Part shown: one piece after another, positions 18,746 to 26,618 of the stretch
Layout of the letters: every line of letters begins with the position of its first letter
Numbering within the stretch: position 1 is the stretch's first letter
Source of the DNA: Streptomyces sp. R28
Lineage (GTDB): Bacteria > Actinomycetota > Actinomycetes > Streptomycetales > Streptomycetaceae
Direction of reading: 5' to 3'
Length of the DNA stretch: 64,000 bases
NCBI RefSeq assembly: GCF_041052385.1
Contig: NZ_CP163439.1
Coordinates: forward strand, 6,561,001-6,625,000
The notes under the pieces: model-generated
What the model was told of the DNA's origin: nothing
The model's input: only the letters and a program-made list of their open reading frames with translations
Databases searched by the model: none
Program-made: the position numbers and the translations under genes

Positions 18746-18899
18746 GGGGCTCTCCGTTTCCGCCACCACGAGGGCTCGCGCTCCGGCTGTCACGAGGCTC
18801 GCGGCCACTGTCCATTTCCGGCCGTACGAGTGCTTTGCGGCCCCTTCCTATCGTTGCTCGCATGGTGGACGCGGGACCATGCGGCGTCGGCGCGCCCGG

Positions 18900-18905
18900 T
18901 AGGCT
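18900..18905 (+). promoter_or_regulatory. -10 box of glyA
   Basis: TAGGCT ends 6-7 bases before the 5' end of the ZTP riboswitch helix P1, so transcription would begin exactly at the riboswitch. No clear -35 box was seen. Confidence 0.5.
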
Positions 18906-18911
18906 GATCGA

Positions 18912-18998
18912 CGGGCCGTGACTGGCGCGCTGGGATGGACCAACCATCGGGGAGCGGCCCCTGGACCGAGTCCAGACCGAGTGCCGTGCGCCTGGGCC
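18912..18998 (+). ncRNA. ZTP (pfl) riboswitch controlling glyA
   Basis: Matches the ZTP/ZMP (pfl) riboswitch layout. The outer stem GGGCCG (18913-18918) pairs with CGGCCC (18955-18960). The conserved strand GTGACTGGCGCG is followed by an inner hairpin GATGG/CCATC and CGGGGAGCG. A variable linker hairpin CTGGAC-CGA-GTCCAG (18961-18975) comes next, then the conserved 3' element GTGCGCCTGGGC (18986-18997), whose CGCC can form the pseudoknot with GGCG. The ribosome site CCGGAGG begins about 25 bases later, so translational or terminator control is possible. ZTP signals shortage of 10-formyl-tetrahydrofolate, and glyA is a classic target of this class. Confidence 0.92.
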
Positions 18999-19035
18999 GT
19001 ACCGTGATCGCTGCACACGACGTCCGGAGGTCCCC

Positions 19036-20484
19036 ATGCCAGCCGAGCCGCTCTCCACCGAGTCCACCGCCTTCCGTGCCGCCCTCGACGTGATCCGCGC
19101 CGTCGAGCCGCGCGTAGCCGATGCCATCGGCCAGGAGGTCGCCGACCAGCGCGAGATGCTCAAACTGATCGCCTCCGAGAACTACGCCTCCCCGGCCACC
19201 CTCCTGGCGATGGGCAACTGGTTCAGCGACAAGTACGCCGAGGGCACCGTCGGCCGCCGCTTCTACGCCGGCTGCCGCAACGTCGACACCGTCGAGTCCC
19301 TCGCCGCCGAGCACGCCCGCGAGCTTTTCGGCGCCCGCCACGCCTACGTTCAGCCCCACTCCGGCATCGACGCCAACCTCGTCGCCTTCTGGGCCGTCCT
19401 CGCCGCCCGCGTCGAGGCCCCCGCCCTGGAGAAGGCCGGTGTCCGCCAGGTCAACGACCTCTCCGAGGCCGACTGGGCCGAGCTGCGCCGCGCTTTCGGC
19501 AACCAGCGCATGCTCGGCATGTCCCTGGACGCCGGCGGCCACCTCACTCACGGCTTCCGCCCGAACATCTCCGGCAAGATGTTCGACCAGCGCTCCTACG
19601 GCACCGATTCCGCCACGGGCCTGATCGACTACGAGGCGTTGCGCGTCTCCGCCCGCGAGTTCAAGCCGCTGATCATCGTCGCCGGCTACTCCGCCTACCC
19701 CCGTCTCGTGAACTTCCGGATCATGCGTGAGATCGCCGACGAGGTCGGCGCCACGCTCATGGTCGACATGGCCCACTTCGCCGGTCTCGTCGCCGGCAAG
19801 GTCCTCACCGGCGACTTCGACCCGGTCCCGCACGCCCAGATCGTCACCACCACCACCCACAAGTCGCTGCGCGGCCCGCGCGGCGGCATGGTCCTGTGCG
19901 ACGACTCCCTGAAGGACCAGGTCGACCGCGGCTGCCCGATGGTCCTCGGCGGCCCGCTCCCGCACGTCATGGCAGCCAAGGCCGTCGCCCTCGCCGAGGC
20001 CCGCCAGGAGTCCTTCCGCGACTACGCCCAGCGCATCGTCGACAACTCCCGGGGGCTGGCGGAAGGCCTGATGCGCCGGGGCGCGACCCTGGTGACCGGC
20101 GGTACGGACAACCACCTGAACCTGATCGACGTCGCCTCCTCCTACGGCCTCACCGGCCGCCAGGCGGAGGCCGCGCTCCTCGAGTCCGGCATCGTCACCA
20201 ACCGCAACGCCATCCCCGCCGACCCCAACGGCGCTTGGTACACCTCCGGTATCCGCATCGGCACCCCCGCTCTGACCACCCGTGGCCTGGGCACCGCCGA
20301 GATGGACGAGGTCGCCGCCCTCATCGACCGCGTCCTCACCACCACCGAGGCCGGCACCACCAGCAAGGGCGCCCCGTCCAAGGCCCAGCACATCCTCGAC
20401 CCGAAGATCGCCGACGAGATCTCCCACCGCGCCACCGACCTCGTGGCCGGCTTCCCGCTGTACCCGGAGATCGACCTCGGCTGA
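19036..20484 (+). CDS. glyA: Serine hydroxymethyltransferase
   Basis: 482-residue PLP enzyme that interconverts serine and glycine, charging tetrahydrofolate with a one-carbon unit. Motifs: LKLIASENYASPATL, DKYAEGTVGRRFYAGCRNVDTVE, QPHSGIDANLVAFWAVL, MVDMAHFAGLVAGKV, and the PLP lysine Lys276 in TTTTHKSLRGPRGGMVLC. It is about 50 residues longer than the common ~420-435-residue form. An extra ~30-residue stretch lies around 125-160 between the SGIDAN motif and GGHLTHG, and there is an extended C-terminus; this is the long SHMT type seen in some actinobacteria. The start follows GGAGG by 6 bases. Expression is expected to rise when ZTP binds the leader. Confidence 0.97.
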   Translation: MPAEPLSTESTAFRAALDVIRAVEPRVADAIGQEVADQREMLKLIASENYASPATLLAMGNWFSDKYAEGTVGRRFYAGCRNVDTVESLAAEHARELFGARHAYVQPHSGIDANLVAFWAVLAARVEAPALEKAGVRQVNDLSEADWAELRRAFGNQRMLGMSLDAGGHLTHGFRPNISGKMFDQRSYGTDSATGLIDYEALRVSAREFKPLIIVAGYSAYPRLVNFRIMREIADEVGATLMVDMAHFAGLVAGKVLTGDFDPVPHAQIVTTTTHKSLRGPRGGMVLCDDSLKDQVDRGCPMVLGGPLPHVMAAKAVALAEARQESFRDYAQRIVDNSRGLAEGLMRRGATLVTGGTDNHLNLIDVASSYGLTGRQAEAALLESGIVTNRNAIPADPNGAWYTSGIRIGTPALTTRGLGTAEMDEVAALIDRVLTTTEAGTTSKGAPSKAQHILDPKIADEISHRATDLVAGFPLYPEIDLG

Positions 20485-20507
20485 CGGCCGCACGGTGGGC
20501 CAGGACC

Positions 20508-21227
20508 TCACAGGTCCAGGTCGATCAACTCCTGTCGTGGCTCCTCCCGCGGCGGTCCGGCTCCTGGCCGGCCCGCCGCGCGGCGTATCAGCAGCGTGCC
20601 GCCGACGCCGGACGCGAACCCGACGGCCAGCCCGGCCACCGCCCACCCGGCATTACCCCGCACCGGGCCGGGCCGAGCCTCGACCGCCCTGGCCACGGCG
20701 AGCTCGTCCTCCGTCTCGCCGAGCAGCCCTGCCAGGTCCAGCCGCTCGAAGACGGAGCGCGGCGCCCGATGCCAGCGGACGTCGTCGTCCTCCACCTCCG
20801 GTGCGAGATCCGAGCGCACCCAGGGAGTGCCGTCCGCGGTCACGAACAGCTGGTCCTGCCGCTGGACGGCCACGTCCCCTCCCGGAGGCCGGTCCGTCCG
20901 CGGCCAGCCACCGACCCCGGCCAGTCCCCAGATCACCGTCATGCGCATCGGCGGATGACGTCCCTCGACCCAGTCCTCCGACACCCGCTCCGTCCCGACG
21001 TAGGTCGGCTGGAGCAGCTGCCAGAGGCGGGCGAAGGCCGGATCGCCGGAGCGCCACGCTGCCGTCCGTCCCGTGCCTCCCGAGACGACCATCGCCACGT
21101 CGGGGACGTCCCGCTCCTGCGCCGGCACCGCCGCGGCGGTCGTCGCAGTGCCGGACAGGGCCAGTGCGGCCGACACCGGTACGAGCAGTACCGCGAGCCG
21201 TAGGTATCCACCCGGACCGGCCCTCAT
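20508..21227 (-). CDS. Secreted single-pass membrane protein, paralogue of the upstream gene product
   Basis: 239 residues with an N-terminal signal sequence (LRLAVLLVPVSAALALSGTATTAAA), an extracellular region of ~150 residues (DVAMVVSGGTGRTAAWRSGDP, YVGTERVSEDW, MTVIWGLAG) and a C-terminal transmembrane helix (GWAVAGLAVGFASGVGGTLLI). A short basic/acidic tail ends PRQELIDLDL. The layout and tail are shared with the product of the gene directly upstream, with which it overlaps by ATGA. No known enzyme motif was seen. Last gene of a probable four-gene ECF sigma operon. Confidence 0.8.
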   Translation of the reverse strand: MRAGPGGYLRLAVLLVPVSAALALSGTATTAAAVPAQERDVPDVAMVVSGGTGRTAAWRSGDPAFARLWQLLQPTYVGTERVSEDWVEGRHPPMRMTVIWGLAGVGGWPRTDRPPGGDVAVQRQDQLFVTADGTPWVRSDLAPEVEDDDVRWHRAPRSVFERLDLAGLLGETEDELAVARAVEARPGPVRGNAGWAVAGLAVGFASGVGGTLLIRRAAGRPGAGPPREEPRQELIDLDL

Positions 21228-22081
21228 AGCTCCCGCAGCTCCTGCCTCGGCCCCGGCTCACCCCGCAGGCGGTCCAGTGGCAGTCGCGCGGCGAAGGGGC
21301 GCAGTACCAGCGCGAGTACCGCTCCGGCGGCCGCACCCGGCAGAGCCCACCACCATTCGGTGCCGTCACCCGACCCGGACCCCGACCCCGCCCCCTGGGC
21401 GGGGGACGCCTCGGTCGCCTTGTCCGCAGCGTCGGCCGTGAGACCGGAGGAGTCCTTCGCGGCATCGTCCCTCCCGCCCTCCTCCCACCCCGGCGGGAAG
21501 ATCGCGTCCCTTCCCCCGCCGAAGACCTGGCCCGAGACCTTGCCCATCAGGCCCAGCTTCTTGAGCAGGGCGCGCAGCTGGGACGGGTGATCGGCGCGGT
21601 GCCAGGTGCCGTTCGTCGTGCTGTCCAGGTTCGCCGCCGTGTGTATCCAGACGTCCCGTCCCTTGTGGAGCGGGTAGACCCGGTCCAGGCGCCAGGGCGT
21701 CACGTCATGGACCATCCACGTGATGTTGATCTGGCGGGCCGCCGTCAGGCCTGCCTCGGGCGGCTTGTCACGCGTGCCCTTGCCCACTGCGCCGAGCAGC
21801 TGCTCCAGCTCTCCGTACTCCTCGTCGGCGTAGTACAGCGCCGCCGTCTCCGCGCTCTCCGGTGAGACCAGGAGCACGCTGGTCGGTCCTCCGGCCGACG
21901 CGGGCGCCGCACCCCACACCAGGAGGGCCAGGGTCGCCGCCAACGCCCCTGTCAGCGCAGCCAGTTCACAGCGCCGCCCACCCCTCCAACCGTCCCTGTG
22001 CCCGGGCGAGCGGCCTCCCGAGCAGCCGCTCCCCTTTCCCCGCGATCGGTCTCCCAAGCGGCCGACCCCATGTCCGCACAT
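21224..22081 (-). CDS. Secreted single-pass membrane protein of the ECF sigma operon
   Basis: 285 residues. After a long Gly/Arg-rich N-terminus comes a signal-type helix (LAALTGALAATLALLVWGAAPASA). An extracellular domain follows (SVLLVSPESAETAALYYADEEYGELEQLLG, ITWMVHDVTPWRLDRVYPL, DVWIHTA), then a Ser/Gly linker, a transmembrane helix (WWALPGAAAGAVLALVL) and a tail ending GPRQELREL. The ATG at 22081, preceded by GGGGGC, is the best start, but the unusual ~40-residue leader leaves it uncertain. Coupled to the following paralogue by ATGA. Function unknown; co-operonic with a sigma factor, so perhaps part of an envelope-signal pathway. Confidence 0.75.
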   Translation of the reverse strand: MCGHGVGRLGDRSRGKGSGCSGGRSPGHRDGWRGGRRCELAALTGALAATLALLVWGAAPASAGGPTSVLLVSPESAETAALYYADEEYGELEQLLGAVGKGTRDKPPEAGLTAARQINITWMVHDVTPWRLDRVYPLHKGRDVWIHTAANLDSTTNGTWHRADHPSQLRALLKKLGLMGKVSGQVFGGGRDAIFPPGWEEGGRDDAAKDSSGLTADAADKATEASPAQGAGSGSGSGDGTEWWWALPGAAAGAVLALVLRPFAARLPLDRLRGEPGPRQELREL

Positions 22082-22239
22082 CCGAGCCCCCAAGCCAAGC
22101 GATCCCCGTGCGGCCCGTCCCCGAGCCGCGTGTCACTTCTGGTACACCGCCCGACCCGCCTGGGTTCCCATCCCGGTCCGACCATTTCCGGCTCGGCCGT
22201 CTCCGGCCCGGCCCCCCGAACCCGCAGCCTCCGGACCAA

Positions 22240-23247
22240 CTACTTCGAGGACACCTCGGACGGCCTCTCCAGCGCCCGCGCGATCTCCACCGCCCGAGCC
22301 TTCGAAGCCACCCCTTCCAGCCGCAGCGTCACCATCTCGCCCTCGGCTCTGTGGGCCCACAGCAGCGTCGGTCCTGCCGTCCGCTCTTCGCGCGTGTAGC
22401 GATCCCCGTCGGTGTCCACCAGCCAGAAGGTCAGCAGGTGCGGTCGGGCGAACCACAGGGCCGGGGCGGGTGTGCCGCCTCCCGAGGTGGCGGTGCCCAG
22501 CGAGATCCATTCCGGCGGTTCGCGCACGGTCTTGGCGAAGCTGATGTCCAGGCCGGCCCGCCGCTCGTCCAGCCGTATCGTGCGCCCGTCCTGACGCCAG
22601 CACAGGCTCACCACGAACCGTCCCCGCGGCTCACCCGTCAGCGCGACCGTGCCCGGCATGCCCAGCTCCTCAGGCACCAGCGGCTCGAACCCGGCCCGGC
22701 GCTCGGCCTGTGCGAGCGACACCGGGCGGCCGCAGCCGGGCACCTCGGCGCCGGGGGAGGGCACCGCCGACGGGTCGTACCGCACCTCGACACCGGCGAA
22801 GTCGAACCAGTCGAGGACCGCTGCCCGCACCGGGGGCGTGAGCACGAGCACCGTCAGCAGGCCGCACAGCGCCGCCGTCAGCGAGCGCCACCGCAGCCGC
22901 GTCCACCGCCGTACCGCCCGTAACCGCTCGGTGGCACCGGGCGGCTCGGCCACTGGAACCGGCGCCTGCTCGGCCAGTATCTGCCCCAGCACCCGCTCGA
23001 CCATCGTCTCGGCGCAGTCCGCCGCCCCAGGCGCGTCCAGGGAGCGCCCGAGTGCCCGCAGCTCCTCCGGCAGCCGTGTCGCGTCCGCGCGCCGACCGCG
23101 ATCACCCGCCCCCGCCCCGCCGGGGCGCCGGTCTTTCCGGTCGGCGCCTTCGCCGGCCCCGGTGCCGTCACGACCGTATGCACGCCGTCCGTCACTCTCG
23201 TACACCCCGGGCCCCTCACCGTCGTACGGACTCCGTCCGTCACTCAC
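22240..23247 (-). CDS. Membrane protein, probable anti-sigma factor or sensor for the adjacent ECF sigma
   Basis: 335 residues. The cytoplasmic N-terminus (1-105) is Gly/Arg/Asp-rich and then helical (LPEELRALGRSLDAPG, AETMVERVLGQILAE). One transmembrane helix follows (SLTAALCGLLTVLVLTPPVRAAVL), then a ~200-residue extracellular domain (DFAGVEVRYDPSAVPSPGAEVPGCG, FVVSLCWRQDGRTIRL, LLTFWLVDTDGDRYTREE). The GTG at 23247 was chosen because GGAGG lies 8 bases upstream; it overlaps the sigma gene by 8 bases. No zinc-binding HxxxCxxC anti-sigma motif is present, so the anti-sigma role is inferred from position and topology. Confidence 0.78.
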   Translation of the reverse strand: MSDGRSPYDGEGPGVYESDGRRAYGRDGTGAGEGADRKDRRPGGAGAGDRGRRADATRLPEELRALGRSLDAPGAADCAETMVERVLGQILAEQAPVPVAEPPGATERLRAVRRWTRLRWRSLTAALCGLLTVLVLTPPVRAAVLDWFDFAGVEVRYDPSAVPSPGAEVPGCGRPVSLAQAERRAGFEPLVPEELGMPGTVALTGEPRGRFVVSLCWRQDGRTIRLDERRAGLDISFAKTVREPPEWISLGTATSGGGTPAPALWFARPHLLTFWLVDTDGDRYTREERTAGPTLLWAHRAEGEMVTLRLEGVASKARAVEIARALERPSEVSSK

Positions 23248-23842
23248 GCTCCTCACCTCCTTCCAGAGGCTGAAAATCCGGCAGCAAGCGCCCCAGCTTC
23301 CGCAGCGCGCGGTTCAGCCGGGATTTCACGGTGCCCCGGGGCCAGCCCAGGGCCTGGGCCGTCTCGGACTCGTCCATCTCCAGGAGATAGCGGTAGGTGA
23401 CGACCAGGCGGTGCTCCTCGCTCAGCTTGTCCAGGGCGGCCTGCAGCGCGGCACGGCGCTCTATCTCCAGCGCGGCCACCGCCGGGTCCGCCGATTCCGG
23501 TATCAGCGGCTCCGCCTCCACCAAGGCCGCCTCACGCCCGGCGAGCGTGCGCTGGCGGGCTGCCGTGCGCACTGTGTTCCTCGTCTCATTGGCGACGATC
23601 GCCAGCAACCATGGTTTGAACGCCGCGCCGTCCTTGAACCGGCCCAGCGAGCAGTACGCCTTGACGAAGGCCTGCTGCACCACGTCCTCCGCGTCCGCAC
23701 CCGCCCCGAGCGCGGCGGCCGCCCTGAGCGCGATGCCGGTATGAGCCCGCACCAGCTGCGCGTACGCCTCCGGCTCCCCCGCGCGTACACGTGCGATCAC
23801 CGCGGCCTCATCGACGATGCGGCCCCCCTCCCGCGTTTTCAC
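23240..23842 (-). CDS. ECF sigma factor
   Basis: 200 residues, extracytoplasmic-function sigma-70. Region 2 is at about 28-95 (AYAQLVRAHTGIALRAAAALG, ADAEDVVQQAFVKAYCSLGRF, FKPWLLAIVANETRNTVR). Region 4 is at about 130-190 (LSEEHRLVVTYRYLLEMDESET, GWPRGTVKSRLNRALRKLGRLL). The GTG at 23842 is the furthest plausible start. First gene of a probable four-gene operon whose other three products are membrane proteins. The spacer before it carries near-repeats of CCGGATCGG (around 23865 and 23910), possibly related to autoregulation. Confidence 0.92.
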   Translation of the reverse strand: MKTREGGRIVDEAAVIARVRAGEPEAYAQLVRAHTGIALRAAAALGAGADAEDVVQQAFVKAYCSLGRFKDGAAFKPWLLAIVANETRNTVRTAARQRTLAGREAALVEAEPLIPESADPAVAALEIERRAALQAALDKLSEEHRLVVTYRYLLEMDESETAQALGWPRGTVKSRLNRALRKLGRLLPDFQPLEGGEERE

Positions 23843-23942
23843 ACTCTTGGTACACCGCTCGGACCGGATCGGTTCCCAGCTGTGTCACATCTGTTTCCGA
23901 GCGGTTCCGGATCGGCCCCCGACACCTGAGAGAATGGTGAGC

Positions 23943-24956
23943 ATGTCCTCTGATCGCCCCCGCGTGCTCTCCGGAATCCAGCCCACCGCAGGCTCGTTCC
24001 ACCTCGGCAACTACCTCGGCGCCGTCCGCCAGTGGGTGGCACTGCAGGAGACCCACGACGCGTTCTACATGGTCGTCGACCTGCACGCGATCACGGTCCC
24101 GCAGGACCCGAAGGAGCTGCGCGCCAACACCCGCCTGGCCGTCGCACAGCTCCTCGCGGCCGGACTGGACCCCGAGCGCTGCACGCTCTTCGTCCAGAGC
24201 CACGTCCCCGAGCACGCCCAGCTCGCCTGGGTCATGAACTGCTTCACCGGCTTCGGCGAGGCGTCCCGCATGACCCAGTTCAAGGACAAGTCGGCCAAGC
24301 AGGGCGCAGAGCGGGCGTCGGTCGGCCTGTTCACGTACCCGATCCTGCAGGTCGCGGACATCCTGCTGTACCAGGCCAACGAGGTGCCGGTGGGCGAGGA
24401 CCAGCGCCAGCACATCGAGCTCACGCGCGACCTCGCCGAGCGCTTCAACGGCCGCTTCGGCGAGACCTTCACCGTCCCGAAGCCGTACATCCTCAAGGAG
24501 ACGGCGAAGATCTACGACCTTCAGGACCCGTCGATCAAGATGAGCAAGTCGGCGTCGACGCCGAAGGGCCTCATCAACCTTCTCGACGAGCCCAAGACCA
24601 CCGCCAAGAAGGTCAAGAGCGCGGTCACCGACACCGAGACCGTCATCCGCCACGACGTCGAGAACAAGCCGGGCGTCAGCAACCTGCTCACGATCTACTC
24701 GACCCTCACGGGGACGGGAATCGCGGAACTGGAGCAGAGGTACGACGGCAAGGGCTACGGTGCGCTCAAGACGGACCTCGCCGAGGTCATGGTCGAGTTC
24801 GTGACGCCCTTCCGGGAGCGTACCCAGCAGTATCTGGACGACCCGGAGACGCTGGACTCGATCCTGGCCAAGGGCGCGGAGAAGGCGCGCGCCGTCGCCG
24901 CGGAGACGCTCTCCCAGGCGTACGACAGGGTGGGCTTCCTGCCCGCGAAGCACTGA
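23943..24956 (+). CDS. trpS: Tryptophanyl-tRNA synthetase
   Basis: 337-residue class I aminoacyl-tRNA synthetase charging tRNA-Trp. The HIGH-type motif appears as FHLGNYLGAV (about 20-29) after VLSGIQPTAG. MVVDLHAITV, GLFTYPILQVADILLYQ and VPVGEDQRQHIELTRDLAERFN are TrpRS landmarks; the KMSKS loop is IKMSKSAS (about 195-205). The length is normal for bacterial TrpRS. Start choice: ATG 23943 with GAGAGA about 10 bases upstream; an in-frame ATG at 23934 is the alternative. No T-box leader is visible in the short upstream region. It is divergent from the ECF sigma operon. Confidence 0.96.
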   Translation: MSSDRPRVLSGIQPTAGSFHLGNYLGAVRQWVALQETHDAFYMVVDLHAITVPQDPKELRANTRLAVAQLLAAGLDPERCTLFVQSHVPEHAQLAWVMNCFTGFGEASRMTQFKDKSAKQGAERASVGLFTYPILQVADILLYQANEVPVGEDQRQHIELTRDLAERFNGRFGETFTVPKPYILKETAKIYDLQDPSIKMSKSASTPKGLINLLDEPKTTAKKVKSAVTDTETVIRHDVENKPGVSNLLTIYSTLTGTGIAELEQRYDGKGYGALKTDLAEVMVEFVTPFRERTQQYLDDPETLDSILAKGAEKARAVAAETLSQAYDRVGFLPAKH

Positions 24957-25065
24957 GCCCGCGCCTCGGCACACGGCTGGAACCCGGCCGTACCACCGCA
25001 CAGCGCTGCACATCACTACGGTTGCGCCTGCCCGCAGCACAGTCGTGGCCGTACAGTCGATAGCC

Positions 25066-25089
25066 GAGTGGCCGCATCAGCGGCCACTC
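25066..25089 (+). other. Hairpin at the predicted 5' end of the phosphoesterase transcript
   Basis: Perfect 10-bp stem GAGTGGCCGC-ATCA-GCGGCCACTC. A TACAGT box (25052-25057) lies 8 bases before it, so the hairpin may form the very 5' end of the next gene's mRNA. It could instead be the trpS terminator, 110 bases after the stop. Confidence 0.55.
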
Positions 25090-25118
25090 ACGCTCACCAA
25101 CAGACGACAGGAGATGAC

Positions 25119-25697
25119 GTGGGGACCGTAACGATCGGCGTGTCGATCGCGGTCCCGGAGCCTCACGGCAGCCTGCTCCAGGAGCGGCGCGCGGGCTTCG
25201 GCGACGCCGCGGCTCACGGCATCCCCACGCACGTCACGCTGCTGCCGCCGACAGAGGTCGACGCCTCGCTGCTGCCCGCGATCGAGGACCATCTCGTCGA
25301 GGTCGCGGCCGCCGGCCGTGCCTTCCCGATGCGGCTGTCCGGCACCGGCACCTTCCGGCCCCTCTCGCCGGTCGTCTTCGTCCAGGTCGTCGAGGGCGCC
25401 GAGGCCTGCACCTGGCTGCAGAAGCAGGTCCGTGACGCCTCCGGGCCGGTGGCACGCGAACTGCAGTTCCCGTACCACCCGCATGTCACGGTCGCGCACG
25501 GTATCGACGACGAGTCGATGGACCGCGCCTTCGAGGAACTGGCCGACTACCAGGCCGCCTGGCCCTGCACCGGCTTCGCCCTCTACGAACAGGGCGCCGA
25601 CGGGGTATGGCGCAGGCTGAGGGACTTCACCTTCGGGGGGACGGTGGTTCCGCCGCAGGCGGGCCATGTGGAGCACGGGTCGATCCCGGCGAGTTAG
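25119..25697 (+). CDS. 2H phosphoesterase (2'-5' RNA ligase/LigT family)
   Basis: 192 residues of the 2H phosphoesterase superfamily, which hydrolyse or form 2'-5' or cyclic phosphate bonds in RNA and nucleotides. Both signature HxT motifs are present: HVTLLPP (His38, Thr40) and HPHVTVAHG in the second half, about 100 residues apart. The GTG at 25119 was chosen over an upstream in-frame ATG because AGGAGAT precedes it by 5 bases. The substrate is unknown. The C-terminus (RRLRDFTFGGTV) is typical of the Streptomyces branch. Confidence 0.9.
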   Translation: MGTVTIGVSIAVPEPHGSLLQERRAGFGDAAAHGIPTHVTLLPPTEVDASLLPAIEDHLVEVAAAGRAFPMRLSGTGTFRPLSPVVFVQVVEGAEACTWLQKQVRDASGPVARELQFPYHPHVTVAHGIDDESMDRAFEELADYQAAWPCTGFALYEQGADGVWRRLRDFTFGGTVVPPQAGHVEHGSIPAS

Positions 25698-25802
25698 TTC
25701 CGCCGGTCGGGCCGCGAGGGGGCCGGGTCTGCCGTCGGGCGTCTGTGGCGCCGTTGTGGTTGGTCGCGGCCGCTCAGCGGAGCCGCATATCGATACAGGC
25801 CC

Positions 25803-25820
25803 GCGCCCCTTCCGGGGCGC
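25803..25820 (-). terminator. Hairpin terminator of the dprE1-dprE2 operon
   Basis: Perfect 7-bp stem GCGCCCC-TTCC-GGGGCGC, starting one base beyond the dprE2 stop codon on the minus strand. Confidence 0.65.
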
Positions 25821-25821
25821 T

Positions 25822-26577
25822 TCAGATCGGTAGGCGGCGGAACAGCCCGCGCGGCGCATGCCGCAGTGCTGACATCACCAGTCGGAGCGCACCTGGGACC
25901 CACACCGTCTCCGAGCGCCGGCGCAGGCCCACTTCGATGGCCGTCGCGACCGCCTCCGGGGTGGTCGCGAGGGGGGCTTCCTCCAGGCCGGCGGTCATCT
26001 TCGAGCGTACGAATCCGGGGCGTACGACCATGACGTGCACGCCGGTGCCGTGCAGTGCGTCGCCCAGGCCCTGGGTGAAGGCGTCGAGGCCGGCCTTGCT
26101 GGAGCCGTAGATGAAGTTGGCGCGGCGGGCCCGCTCACCGGCGACGGAGGACAGGACGACGAGCGAGCCGTGGCCCTGGGACTGGAGGGCGCCGGCGCTG
26201 ACCAGGCTCGCCGACACGGCGCCCGTGTAGTTGGTCTGGGCGACGCGTACCGCGTTCAGTGGCTCGCGCTCGTCGCGTGCCTGGTCGCCGAGGACTCCGA
26301 AGGCGAGGAGCACCATGTCGACGTCGCCCTCCGCGAAGACCTTGCCGAGCACCGCCTCGTGGGACTCGGGGTCGAGGGCGTCGAAGGCCACGGTGTGCAC
26401 GTCGGCGCCCAGGGCGCGCAGATCCGCCGCGGACTGATCGAGGGCGGGTGACGGGCGGCCCGCCAGCCAGACCGTGCGGGTACGGCGCGCGATCAGGCGG
26501 CGTGCGGTGGCCAGCGCGATCTCGGACGTACCGCCGAGGACGAGCAGGGACTGGGGGATGCCGAAGGCGTCCTTCAC
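25822..26577 (-). CDS. dprE2: Decaprenylphospho-2-keto-ribose reductase (DprE2)
   Basis: 251-residue short-chain dehydrogenase. The NAD motif LLVLGGTSEIALATARRL (the GGTSEIG/A variant is characteristic of DprE2) is followed by VAFDALDPES, VLLAFGVLGDQ, SSVAGERARRANFIYGSSKAG (Ser, Tyr, Lys triad) and VVRPGFVRSKMT. In mycobacteria DprE2 reduces decaprenylphosphoryl-2-keto-erythro-pentofuranose to decaprenylphosphoryl-arabinose. It lies 41 bases after dprE1 on the same strand, the same order as in mycobacteria. The motifs and the dprE1 partner make this assignment firm, though the lipid chain length in this host is unknown. Confidence 0.93.
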   Translation of the reverse strand: MKDAFGIPQSLLVLGGTSEIALATARRLIARRTRTVWLAGRPSPALDQSAADLRALGADVHTVAFDALDPESHEAVLGKVFAEGDVDMVLLAFGVLGDQARDEREPLNAVRVAQTNYTGAVSASLVSAGALQSQGHGSLVVLSSVAGERARRANFIYGSSKAGLDAFTQGLGDALHGTGVHVMVVRPGFVRSKMTAGLEEAPLATTPEAVATAIEVGLRRRSETVWVPGALRLVMSALRHAPRGLFRRLPI

Positions 26578-26618
26578 GACAGCTCCTAGAGAGATCTGAG
26601 AGTCCGAGAGATCGGGTT

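Noticed and set aside
20503..20517. Hairpin GGACCT-CAC-AGGTCC as glyA terminator
   Set aside because: Only 6 bp and inside the 3' end of the convergent gene; too weak to call.
23848..23942. T-box or tryptophan leader before trpS
   Set aside because: The gap is short, with no T-box sequence and no Trp-codon leader peptide.
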